Source: Rhyzopertha dominica (Eukaryota; Arthropoda; Insecta; Coleoptera; Bostrichidae). Taken from it: 64,000 nucleotides of DNA. The notes under the pieces are model-generated. The model ran no database searches and was not told the origin of the DNA. It saw only the letters and a list, made by a program, of their open reading frames with translations. The position numbers were made by a program, and so were the translations under genes. Position 1 is the stretch's first letter; every line of letters starts with the position of its first letter. Below are positions 22,733-34,109 of this stretch, piece after piece. Where the stretch lies: assembly GCA_025024175.1 (NCBI GenBank), contig QCXZ01000075.1:4154001-4218000 (forward strand), given 5' to 3'.

Positions 22733-25700
22733 GTGATAATTACTTACATCAAAACGTTCGTGGACTAAATAGAAAGACACACACAGTTCTTCAAAATTCA
22801 TATTTGGTAACTAGCCATATTGTATGTCTAACGGAAACGTGGTTAACGCAGAAAGTCAGTAGTTCGGAAGTACTTTGCAATAAGTTTGAGGTGTATCGTA
22901 GGGACCGGGGCAGCACTGCTTCTGCCAAGAGTCGTGGGGGAGGTGTGCTAATTGCGGTGGACTGAAGTGTGCGTAGTTATCCAAATTATTCATGGAATTC
23001 CGATGCTGAAGATCTTTGGGTGACTGTGGAGCTTTCTAATAACATTAGGGTGTACGTCGGATGTGTGCGTACTTGCCTCCAAATGATGATGTTTCATTTC
23101 AAAACTCAATGACACTTTAATAACTAACCCTGTAGCCAAAATTTTACTTTGTGGAGATTTTAATATGCCTAATATTCTTTGGTTACGTGACAATGGTAAT
23201 GAGCATTGTAAACCGAGTAATTACGGTAGCCCAAGATCACTATTTTTTATCGACTGTATCAGTTTTGCAGGGTTACTGCAACATAATAGCTTTGTAAATT
23301 TGTCAAATAACACTCTGGAGTAATTTCTTTATTGTTCGCAATTTATTTAAATCTAATTTTCCGTTGTGCCCTGTGGATGAATTTCATGGTGCTCTTGAAT
23401 TTGAATTGCAAGTTAATACAACGATTTTTATGCGCAAAACCTATAGCTCATCATTTAACTTTAAGTTTGCTGATTATAATGCCATTAATAATAACGTGAA
23501 CGAAATAGATTAGCATAGTGAGTTCCAATCCTTGGACACAAGTAAGTCACTTCAGAAACTTTATTCTGTACTGTATAGTTTATTTGATATTTATTTGATA
23601 ATTGTACCGCGGAGCGTTAGAAAATCCTGCTGTTACCGAGCTGGTTCTCAAAAATAACAATTAGAACACTTAAATAAAAGAAGAAATACCACAGTCTTTG
23701 GAAAAGATATGGTAATAAGATGAACTATTTAACTTTTAAAATACTTAGAGGACGGGGCAAGTATCTCATTAACAATGACTATACGAATTATATTGAAACT
23801 GTTGAAAGAAAAATTGGCGTGGAGCCAAAACAATTCTGGTCGTTTGCGTATAATAAACAAAAAGCATGTGTCGGCATTCCTACTGTTATGAATAATTGTA
23901 ATGGTGCAGCATTTAGTTATTTTGATATATGTCAGTGTTTTTCAAAGTACTTTTCATCCGTATTTGTTGACTCGAATCCCGTTTATCGCAAGAGTTCATC
24001 TCGATTGGCTACAAATAATTATGTATGTGCTCCCTCAATAACTGCGGACGATATCAGGAAAAAAGTACAAGTTCTTTCAAAACAGGGAATAGGCCCTGAC
24101 ATGATACCAGTCATTTTCATAAAGGAATGCATGGATAATCTGTTGACTCCTCTTCAGATAATTTTCAATAAATCATTAGGAGAAAGTGTCTTTCCTAGAA
24201 TCTGGAAAACTGCTGCGGTTTCACCTATCTTTAAATCAGGCAATCGGAGTTTTGTTGCTTGTTACCGCCCAGTGTCAAAGCTGTGTATTTTTGCTAAAAT
24301 TTTTGAACCAATCATATACGAACATGTCCTCTTCCACGTAAAATTTCTGATTTGTCCTTCTCAACACGGATTCATGAGTGGACGCTCAGTGGTTTCTAAC
24401 TTGTTTGTGTACACAGAATTTTTATTACAACAAATGGACAATCAACAACAGGTTGATAGCATTTACACTGACTTCAGCAAAGCGTTTGACAAAATTGATC
24501 ATTTTATAATGCTTAATAAATTGGAAGACATTGGAATGTGTGATTCTCTTCTTGCGTGGTTTGAATCATATTTGTTTGATATGAGTCAGTTTGTGAAGAT
24601 TGGTAGGGTTAAGTCTTATCAAGTGGAAATAACTTCGGGTGTTCCTCAAGAATCACATCTAGGTCCTTTGTTGTTTAATATCTATATAAATGACATTTCC
24701 AATTGTTTCAAACATTCAAATTTTTAATGTATGCCGATGATTTAAAAATCTATCGTTGTGTTTCATCTATAGGCAACTGCAAGCTTCTCCAGGAGGATAT
24801 TGAAAGGCTGAAATCGTACTGTCAAAGTAATAGTCTTTTTTTAACATTGATAAATGTTGCACGATATCTTTTACCAGAAATAAGAGCATTATAAAATTTG
24901 ATTATAGTATAAACAGTAACTTGTTGAATAGGGTAAATTCAATTAGAGACTCGGGTGTTGTATTTGATTCAAAGATGCTATTTAGTGAACATATTTCCTA
25001 TATTGTAAGGAAGGCAAATAATAGCCTAGGATTTATTTTTAGAGTTTGTTCTGAATTTAGAAAATAGAAATCTTTTAATTCTTTGTTCATGGCTTACGTT
25101 AATAGTATTCTGAACTATGCTTCGGTTATTTGGTATCCCCAATATATTGTGTACATTAATAGCCTTGAAAGGATTCAGAACAAATTCCTTAGATATGTTG
25201 CTTATAAACTTCGTATGGATCTGCAGAGTACTGATCTTATACTTGAACACTTTCGCACGCTGTCTCGGGAGCAGCGACGAAGTTTGCAGATCTCCGTTAT
25301 CTGCACAGCATTTGCAGTGGTGCAGTGGACTCGACAGTTATTTTGAGTATGCTGAATATTTCGGTGCCTTCTGTGTATAACACTAGGTCTCATAATTTGT
25401 TTTATGTACCAGTACATTTCACTAATGCATATGCAAAATCCCCACTTCTTAGATGTATGAAGTCCTACAATTCATTAAGCAGGCTAACTAATCCATCACT
25501 TGAAGTTGATATATTTAGTGATTCTGTATACTCATTTCGGAGAAAAAATTTTAAATTGCTCCACCAATAAATTCTTCCGTTTCCTTTCGTATTTTGATGG
25601 TTTACTTCTTATATAATGTTATAATCGTAAATTAGGTGTTAGTTAGGTATTAATTTTACATTTTAATAATTTCTATTTTGCGGTGTGGTTTATTCTATAC

Positions 25701-25790
25701 TATGTTAATTTCATTTTTTAAAAAGTTGTAAGCACTGTTTTAGGTTCGTCCTGTTTGTGCTTCTGTATATAAATAAATAAATTATAACAA
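22733..25790 (+). mobile_element. Near-complete but broken LINE (endonuclease, RT, 3' tail)
   Basis: This non-LTR element (Jockey/CR1-type by motif wording) keeps the whole order of ORF2. The endonuclease shows QNVRGLNRK (about 22750), CLTETWL, KSRGGGVLIAVD, ILLCGDFNMPNI (about 23142-23178), FIDCISF, and PVDEFHGALEF. Linker and RT form one 335-codon open frame at 23720-24727 with KAFDKIDH and GVPQESHLGPLLFNIY. The catalytic LMYADDLKIYR (about 24727-24760) lies in the next frame after a frameshift. Thumb and C-terminal parts follow (RDSGVVFDSKMLF, YASVIWYPQY, SPLLRCMKSYN, FRRKNFKLLHQ), with the stop at 25570. The 3' UTR ends in a TAAATAAATAAAT tail near 25768-25782. Stops in the endonuclease and several frameshifts make it inactive. 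No ORF1 or zinc knuckles were found, so the copy is 5'-truncated near 22730. Confidence 0.92.
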
Positions 25791-25830
25791 CTTTACGATA
25801 GCTTAGTAACACATAACACATTAGCTACTA

Positions 25831-26625
25831 AACTGGGGAGCATAACTATAGCCCCATCCTGAATTTTAAGCTTTTCTTAATCAAATGCAAACTTAAATTA
25901 ATGTAACTAACAAGAGGAGTAAAAGAAACGAGAATAATAAGAAGTAGACTATTTAATAAAATAATTTTTTTAACTGGGCTGTTGCACGACTATAACCCCA
26001 TAAAAATTTCACACAGAATTAAACAAATTTTAACAAAACATTTGTTAATTAATAATGGGTTTGGCCTCCGTTTTCCCTAGTTAGCTCAAAAATCCTAAAA
26101 TTCATGCTTCGAACCAAATTATTTAATATTCTTGGTTCCAAAGTGAACCAAACTTCTTTTAATGAATTTTTCAATTCATTTATGGTGGCATACTGTCAGT
26201 TATCCATATATACTCGCCGAACTAAGATACCTCAAAGGTTTTCAATTGGGTTCATGTCAGGTGAACGAGAGGGGTACTCTAATAATTCGACATTTTGGTT
26301 GGCAAACCAAGCCATCGACCCTTTACTGACTTGAATCCTCGGTATATCTTGTTGGAAAATGAAATCTCGTTCGTAATTGTTATTTAAAAAAAGGCATTGA
26401 ATTTGTCTCAAAAACTTGAATATACTCTCGACTGTTCATTCGTGTTGATGGGTAAACCAATGTTAACACACTTGTTTTTGTAATGGCACCCCATACCATT
26501 AATGTACCACCTCCAAAGTTTCGTTTTGAAAGATACTCAAGTTCTGTCCTCAAATCTAGCCAATAACAATTGAAACCATCTGTACCATCGTAAGTAATCT
26601 TAACTTTTATGCACGCTAAAATGAC
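25831..26625 (-). mobile_element. Tc1-like transposase remnant with subterminal repeats
   Basis: The minus strand encodes the C-terminal two-thirds of a Tc1-type DDE transposase. In order: KITYDGTDGFNCYWLDLRT, LSKRNFGGGTLMVWGAI (about 26500), RMNSREYIQVF, a degraded second Asp box (FIFQQD near 26350, where the usual DNAPIH wording is changed), NVELLEYPSRSPDMNPIENL (about 26235-26295), and a helical C-terminus to about 26100. A stop replaces the Trp after PIENL and frames shift at least twice. Downstream, two direct copies of an ACTGGG...ACTATA.CCCCAT sequence lie at 25831-25859 and 25972-26001, as expected for paired transposase-binding sites in a long terminal repeat. The N-terminal DNA-binding half and the partner terminal repeat were not found. 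Confidence 0.82.
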
Positions 26626-27059
26626 AACTAAAGTTGTTGATTTTATTTTTTGTCATCGTTGTCAATGATAATGTTGAATGTAACTCGATTATTATGCGAT
26701 TTAAAGCATCTCAGACATTATTACATTAAATAATAGCTACAATAAATAATATCAGGGTTTCCTTTAGATTTAGGTGGAATCCTGAAATACAATATGTTAT
26801 AATATATTCAAATTCTCTGGATTTGAATACCGGGCAAAAATAGTATTTGACTACATGATCTAAAGAAACAGTTTTAGGTAAATGAAGTATTTTATTAGGT
26901 AAAGACTGTTAAACACTATGATATTGGGAAAACTAGAAATACAACGTTGGTAACTATTATAAAAAAAACCGTAATTGACAATAATTTTCTATTAATTGCA
27001 TTCCATTAGCTTCTAACAAAAGCAGCATTTCGGAGATATCATTCAGTTTGCCTATAAAC
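26626..27059. other. No feature seen
   Basis: AT-rich, without coding motif. It may include the missing upstream part of the Tc1-like element in unrecognisable form. Confidence 0.35.
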
Positions 27060-27370
27060 AATTACATTCAGCAAAATGTAGTTGGCCTGGTTGTCGGAAC
27101 CTTCTCCGTAATAGACAAATGAACGTGATCTAAGGAATTGCGGCAACGAATTCATTTATGCGGAAGAGCGGCCTATGGAACGATGGATTGAGAGAATTAT
27201 CTCTTAATTTATGGGACACGAAAGCCACCGCACAGTTTCCTCGAGGTAGCCACGATGGTTATGACATCGATGGCGGTATCGCTAATTGGATGGACGGGAT
27301 CCATTTTATCATGCTAGATTTGATGACGACCTGTCATCGCGTAATTGTTGTTGCGTAATAAAAGCAGACG
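27060..27370. promoter_or_regulatory. CpG-rich island, possible conserved noncoding element
   Basis: This GC-richer block carries GCGGCAACG (compare the island at 22250), CATTTATGCGG, TTTATGGGACAC and GCTAATTGG homeodomain-type cores. The 66-codon frame at 27158-27358 within it has no family motif and no splice-site context. I read the block as possible regulatory DNA, on composition only. Confidence 0.28.
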
Positions 27371-27639
27371 AACAAAAGGGTNTATTGCTTACAGGGAGAC
27401 ATAATATAGAAAGAAGGCCTCCATGTAAAAATGAGGCTGGATAACACAGGAAATGAAAACCCTATGCGATATAAAACGACAGCTATACCACGATACATTA
27501 GGGATAGGGAAACATATTGGAACGGATGTTGGAGTAGATACTTTAAACTACATAAATAATTATCTCACTAACATCTTTAAAAGCAAAAATCGGCCCAAAT
27601 TCTACAATAATAATTAAAAAAAGACCTGCAATCACACCT

Positions 27640-29632
27640 GTTTCTTGCATCCTACCGGTCAAACAACTGTATGGTACGTCAGCTGTTGGGTATGACCTTA
27701 AGCGCTGATTTAGTGTCCGATCACTGCCTAATCTATTGTACTTTACGTGTAAATAAATGCATTAATACTTCCAGTAAACATTTGTGAAGAGCTCTAAAAA
27801 ACTTACACATCAAGCGAGGTGGGAAGTCCTGTGACATGTCATCATACCCTGCTAATGAAATAAAGGACTACTTTATGTCGGCATTTTCCCCATCCAATAA
27901 CTGTTCCAACGAAGTAAAACAATGTGATAGAAAACTTTTTAATAAAAATACTAAATTTTATATTAAATTAATTTCCCCTGAAGATGTTGCTAATGTTATT
28001 CTTGCTTTGAAATCAAATGCAGTTGGACACGACAGCGTTTCTTCTAAGATGTTGGAATTCTGTTGCCCTGTTATTTGCAACTATGTTGCTCACATTATCA
28101 ATTGTTGTTTCGAGCACTGTTATTATTCCAATGAGTGGAAGCTCGCTTTAATACTACCTTTGCCTAAAACTGATGAAATTAAATCTGTATCCGATTTTAG
28201 ACCAATCAGCATCTTGCCTGTGTTGTATAAGGTATGTGAAAAGTTTCTTCATAAACAAATATATGATTATGTTTGTGAAGCTAAAATTATACCCGAAAAC
28301 CAGTCAGGTTTTCGTACTCGTTACAGTACAACAACTGTGTTGACTACTTTGGTAAATGAGTGCATTGGATCCCTCGATGCAGGCAAGGCAAGTCTTTTGG
28401 TTTCATTGGGTTTTTCGAACGCTTTTGATACACTGGATCATGTGTTGTTTTGTAGTAAATTGACTTACTACGGTTTTGATGAGGTTTCTGTTAATTTCTT
28501 CCGATCTTATTTGCTCAATAGGTGCTAGCGAGTCTTGCTGGGTGGCGAAATGTCTGATGTAGGCAGAGTGACGTCGGGAGTCCCTCCTGGGACCAATTTT
28601 GTTTTTAATTTATACCGCTGATTTACTCTCGAAGCCTAAATTTTCAACTTGCGTGGCATACGCTGCCTTTTACACCATTTCGACCCACAGAACATAGAGA
28701 GGGCATGCTTAGAAATGAATGAGGACCTAGGCAACATTAGTGAATGTTCTAGTAATATTAACTTGAAGTTGAACAGCAATAAGTGTTCTGTAGTATATTT
28801 TGTGTCAAAATCGTCACAAAAATGTTTTGTGAAGGATGATATTAAAGTACATGTGGATCATAATCAATTGCCTATATATGAAAGGATCAAAAGTCTTGGT
28901 TTAAGTATAGATAATGACCGTCGTTTAAAAAANCACGTGTCTTCTATNATTAAACAGTGTTATGTTGCTTTAAAGCTCTTGTTATGCGAATTATGCGAAT
29001 CTCTGGTAATCCCTCACTTACTTTATTGTTTTATGGTATACTTTCCTTGTCTTGCTGCCGTTAATAAATACAGGCTTCAGAGAGTGCAGAATAACTGCTT
29101 CAGATTCATATTTGGACTAAAAACGTAGCGCTAATATCAGTAAGTGCACACAGCAAGTTAAATGGTTAAAAATTCAAAAAAATTATCAACTTTTTCATGA
29201 CCACCTTGCAACTTTATTGTTTCGTGTCTTTCGATCCTCTTCGCCAAAATACTTGCGTGATAAGTTTCACAGTCGTCGCAGCTTGCATTACACTGATATA
29301 TCTCTTAGATATGTCCACCATTAATCAATGCCTAGCTTCCGAACCTCCCTATACACGCGGTCTTTTAGTTATAATGCTGTTAAATGTTATAATGAGCACT
29401 ATGATTTGTTTACTAAAATATGCTCTGTAGAAAGTCTCAAAAAACCAATGATGTATAGGTGAAGTCATTAGCTTGTAATTATAATCAAAGCATGGTACTA
29501 TAGTTGTCAATGTTTTTAGTTTGTTTATTTCTTATATTGATCTAAGTTTAAATATTTTTTTTGGGTTGAGTGGAATAGCTACGCTAGACTTCGCCCAATA
29601 GTATGTTTAAATAAAGTCCTATTATTATTATG
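27640..29632 (+). mobile_element. Jockey-like LINE with deleted catalytic box
   Basis: The left end preserves the endonuclease's SDHCLIYCTLRV (about 27718-27755), then a collapsed linker, then a 230-codon RT frame at 27836-28528. That frame shows EFCCPVICNYVAHIINCC, FRPISILPVLYKVCEKFL, NQSGFRTRYSTTTVLT and FSNAFDTLDH, with a stop at 28526-28528 (SYLLNRC). VTSGVPPG follows near 28570-28590. The YADD catalytic box expected near 28655 has been removed by a deletion of about 12 nt: CVAYA runs directly into HHFDPQNIERA. Thumb and C-terminal parts continue in frame at 28649-29128 and in broken frames to about 29450. The 3' end is AATAAAGTCCTATTATTATT near 29612-29632, matching the tail at 47558. 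The copy is inactive. Confidence 0.9.
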
Positions 29633-30199
29633 GTGTACCGGTAAGGGTGGATAAAGCGCTTGCTAGTGTCATAACTATGCCTTTGTCTCAGATTTGCAAC
29701 CTGGCAATGTCCATCCAACATGAAGATTACTACGATAAAGCCTGTACACAAGAAAGGCAATAAGACTGACATATATAGCTAATACTAATATTGTCAATAT
29801 TTTCCAAAATATTTGAAAAAAATATTTGTCAGACTAAATGGATTTATGAAAGCCAATAATCTATTAAGTAACAGTCAAAGTGGATATATAGATACAACGA
29901 TTTACCAGCTTCTTTTATCTTTATTTATTTTAAAATTCATTAGTTGGGATATTACTTCTACTATTGTTACTGATAATAAAAAACAACTATAATTTATAAG
30001 CCAATACGAATCAGCCACTATTCTGTATTCTACATATATTGCCATCGTTATGTAGTAAATATAGTTCAGTAAGTTAAATCCTTCTACCTAATCCTATGTG
30101 TTTAAGAAGCACTAATTTCTAATGCTCAATTAAGACATCATTAATGTCTTCTTTCACGGTCTACAACCAATGTACATTAACAGTAATGTCTTTTTTTAC
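29633..30199. other. No feature seen
   Basis: AT-rich DNA after the LINE tail; no coding or repeat motif recognised. Confidence 0.4.
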
Positions 30200-30560
30200 G
30201 CCTAAATCCATGCATCTTCATTTATTTGGGCCCCTGAACGCAGTAGTTTACATAGCCAAACACCATAAAACGCCTATAAAAATCGCATAGCCGCTGTTTG
30301 TTTAAGCAGCTGTTTATACAAGACATTAACTACTGAACCTACAGAATATTGCGCCTCCGCGGCCTCTTACTGGGTTAACCAATCTCGCATTACCTTCACT
30401 TCTGCTTGTAGGTTTAATATATCAATAATCGGCTCTGGATGATCTTACGTCGTCTTTGAAAAGGCATTCACCGACAGCCTTTCGATTGCCAATAAACAAC
30501 CACACAACTCACTGGAGGATTTTAGTTCCACTGAAAAACCAATCACCAGACGGCAAGGTG
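30200..30560. promoter_or_regulatory. GC-richer island, possible regulatory DNA
   Basis: The block contains GCAGCTGTTTATAC, GCCTCCGCGGCCTC and, at 30430-30454, CGGCTCTGGATGATCTTACG, which recurs in diverged form at 36719. No frame is convincing. Regulatory function is an inference from composition and the recurring motif. Confidence 0.22.
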
Positions 30561-31306
30561 GCTAGCACTATAAATACTTAGATAAAATTTGTTTACTATG
30601 ACTTTCTTTAGATCTAGAAAAAATTGAGTTAAAATCCATTAATTTTTATGTCAGTATAAGAAGTTTGTTATAGATTTAGTTCATTGTTTAAGGCAATTCA
30701 TCATCAGTTAGTTTTGTGCATATACATGTATATAAAAACTGAAAGCTCAAGCTAAATACTATACAGGGATTAGAAATTTAATACTCATTCTGATGTCAAG
30801 AATAAATATGTAGAAACAAGCAGATTTAGCTTTCAACACCTATTGTTGTTACTTGTTTGTTCCACTGCTTATCCTTAGGTATCCTAATGATACTCTGATA
30901 CTTACTGTTAACAATATAGATAATGAAGTGGTACAACATTTTTAACAAAAGTTTTAAACAAATGGTGGTGAACGTTGTTTTGGAAGAAATGACTTTGACT
31001 ACCCCTTGCAAGCAGTTTCTTTTACCCAAATACATTGTACTTAAGTTTCTCAAAATAACTGCTGAAGTGCTGAAAATACTTTATCATTACCTTTCTTCTT
31101 AACATCCCCTTAGAACTGCAAAACAAGAAGTAGTAATGGGTTAAAGTTGTTGCAAATAAAGTGTATGATTTACATTTTAGTGAAGTGGAAGAACAGAGTA
31201 AAGCATATTTTTTGCTTTACACCTGAACTTCGCCTCGAGATTTCTTTTTGTTTCTCCAGCTGTAATTAATTTTTTTATATTGGGTATCTTATTTTACATT
31301 CTGGAC

Positions 31307-31480
31307 GAACATTTAATAGTAAAGAAACTTTGTGCTCGTTGGATACCACTTAATTTGACTGCAGCTGAAAAAGCGGCACGTGTAAATTGGTGATCTACCC
31401 TGGACCGCTTCAGTAATGGTGCATCCCATTTGGTGTACAACATCATTACACGTGACGAAAGCTGGATCCAGTGGGATTTT
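31307..31480 (+). mobile_element. Mariner transposase scrap
   Basis: About 58 codons of a mariner-type transposase are visible: EHLIVKKLCARWIPLNLT, EKAARVNW, a stop, then LDRFSNGASHLVYNII and TRDESWI. In mariners this is the segment up to the first catalytic Asp (VTGDESWIY), and the Asp is kept here. The match stops at about 31475; the following 45 codons of the frame are unrelated. Both ends and the other two catalytic Asp regions are missing. Confidence 0.83.
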
Positions 31481-32940
31481 CATTTAGGTACTCCTAATGG
31501 TGATATTTCCGCTACCACTCTTTTCTCCTTTTTTAATTATCATTTACCTTACATTACAATTGACAAAGATACCCCCCAGTCCTCAATAAGTGATCTGCAG
31601 TTGGTAGCGTATCCCATATAATACAATATAATATAATAATAGGTATAGTCCTCAATGGACAGTCATGCTGAGCTGCGTACGGCAAGCTCAAGTACTGGTT
31701 CAAAATGTCAAGTGGTCCTTTACGTTTTTTAACGTCTCTTTTGAAAACAAGATCTTGAACTGGAGGCAAGGACGTAGAAAGGTCACCTCACCGGCTTCAG
31801 TGTACCGATGCCTAAAACTGATAATGTTACATTTAACCGTGTCAAGTACGAACATACATGTAAATCAGAGCAAGGAGAAAGTTATGACGTGCTTTTTGTA
31901 ATTAACGTCTTGTACGTGATCGCCTCATGACAAACGGTAGCAGCAGGTGAATTAAAAAAAGCATGAGAGGCCTGATGGGCGTGAAAAATGGTTCTTGACG
32001 GCAAGGGATATATTTATTTGAGTAGTCAATTTAAAATCATATTTACAAGAAAATATTACGAATTAGATCGCACAAAATTTACACAAGGAAAGGCATTAAC
32101 CTACATTAAATGTGTTATGTGTTTTGAACCTGTACTGGTAGTCAGTGGCGACTGGTGACAAATTCTATTGGGTCAGCAGTAAAAACTTTGGTCCACTCTA
32201 GTTAGTCAATATTATTTATTTATAAATTAGTAAATAATTTTGTATATACTCGTAGTTGTTGTTGTTTATTACTTACTACTGCTGTAAATTTTCATATCGC
32301 CGCAAGTTAAAAAGATAGTTCATTTGGTAACAAATAGCCTAATCTGGCAACTAGCTACATAATTTCAACGTTAAGCGTGCACCTGTACTGCACCGGAGAG
32401 GAGAAGTCGATATATGTCGAGTTCAATCCGAAGATGTATTCGGAAGTCCGGCAGACAGCATTAAGCGATTATATGGGTATTGGCGCTTACTTATTTTGTT
32501 ATTTTCTTTTTATGTGAAATTCTTTAATGATTTCAGATTGACAAAATTTATAACATGTATTTAATTAATTCTGTTAAATGTTTGAACGTATCTGCTTAAA
32601 ATTGTTTATTTAAGAGGATAGCTCTTACAATAATCTTGGGAAAATGAAAAATTTCGTAGAACATTCGGGNAGTTTTTCGTGATTTCAGTNTTGAACTATA
32701 TATATAATTGTTNTTCAATGTACATGTCAAAATTAATTTTCGGAATCCGACGATTATGAATGCCGGGCCTCCTTTATTAACTTCAATAAAAACATATATA
32801 CGTAAAATTAAATTATGATTATAAAAAAACTGTAAGCATGTAAAGAGTGTCAATCAGATAATTTGTAATACTCAGTAGAAAACAGAACTATAATTGGTTG
32901 ATTAAAAAAAAACTTGAAATAATTAAAATAAATGATAAAG
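31481..32940. other. No gene seen
   Basis: Contains a short ATATAATATAATAAT run near 31615-31641. Frames here (31554-31901, 32596-32853) lack motifs. Confidence 0.4.
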
Positions 32941-32949
32941 TCCGTTTTA

Positions 32950-33150
32950 ACGTTTTATGCTGTCTGCCGGCCCCAGGCATTGCAGAGTCTCGATTTTCGC
33001 CTCAGGATTCAATATGCGCGCAGGGTTGCGTCTTTGTTTAGCTCGTAGGAAAACGATGCTATTGCTTCCTTATACGATGCGGTCTGCCGATCAAAATTCT
33101 GGGTCGGCAGTGCCGACCTTGCCGACCCGGACGAGTGGTAGTCGAAAAAC
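32950..33150. repeat. GC-rich block with perfect GGTCGGCA palindrome
   Basis: In an otherwise AT-rich region, this block is strikingly GC-rich and holds GGTCGGCAGTGCCGACC at 33103-33119 (two perfect 8-nt arms around one base), followed by another GCCGACCCGG. Open frames occur by composition only. It may be the end of an unidentified transposable element. Confidence 0.35.
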
Positions 33151-34109
33151 ATCGATTTTTCACACTTGTTTTGCTTTATCAGTAATCTTCTAAAACGTGC
33201 TTTTCTGTGAAAAAAATACTTCTTTTGATTCTGATATTAAAACAGTTTAGATTTGCTACTTTTTTGTAGGTCAAAGAATTACCGAGATACAGCTATTCAT
33301 CGAGCATTTTTTTCCAACAACTTGACGGTAGTTTTAGTAGTTTCTTTAGAAATAACAAAAAACAAAAAGAAATTATGCCTTTTTGGTTCCAAGTTAAGTA
33401 ACATTGTTCTATGCATCAAGCAAGGGGTTTACAATTGAATTTTCAACGTTAACAGGAATAATGTAAAGTCAGATAATATTCTAGCTAATTATCATCAGAC
33501 ATCAACTACGAATTAAATCGTAAAAAGGTGATGAAAAGAAAAATGTATATCATCAACAGAGTAAACTGTTTCGACAATTTGGGATTTGTCGCTAATATTA
33601 ACTTGCAGCAAAGGTTATATGTGCATTGCTTAAAACGGTGCTTAGTACTAGTAGAGAACTATCTTTAATATATTTTATATTCATATATTATTGTTTCTTG
33701 TTAACAATTTTCGCGACTAAACCATTCAGAACTTTTTTTGTTTACATTTATAGTACTAAATGCACAAGTGAGGTTGAGTTGACAAGGAAGTTTATTAAAA
33801 GCTGTTAGTTATTGACACTTACCTTAATTACAATATCTGTATTTGTTAATAACTAGACTCCCCTTGTAGCATATTGTCGGATTCCTAATTGAATATTCTA
33901 TTCGAAAATAACGACGAAAAAATACAGGGTACTCCATTTCAGATTTTTAAATAATACGCAGGTTTCTACGTGACATTATTTTTTGACTTTTAAGAGATAT
34001 ATGGTATCTGTATGCCAACACGATTTTGTCCTTGCAAAAAACTTTTAATTGTAACATATCTTGGTTTACCTAAGTAGATCATACTTTTGCACTTCAAAGG
34101 AATAAAAAT
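33151..34109. other. No feature seen
   Basis: AT-rich; short frames unsupported. The element to the right begins at 34110. Confidence 0.4.
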
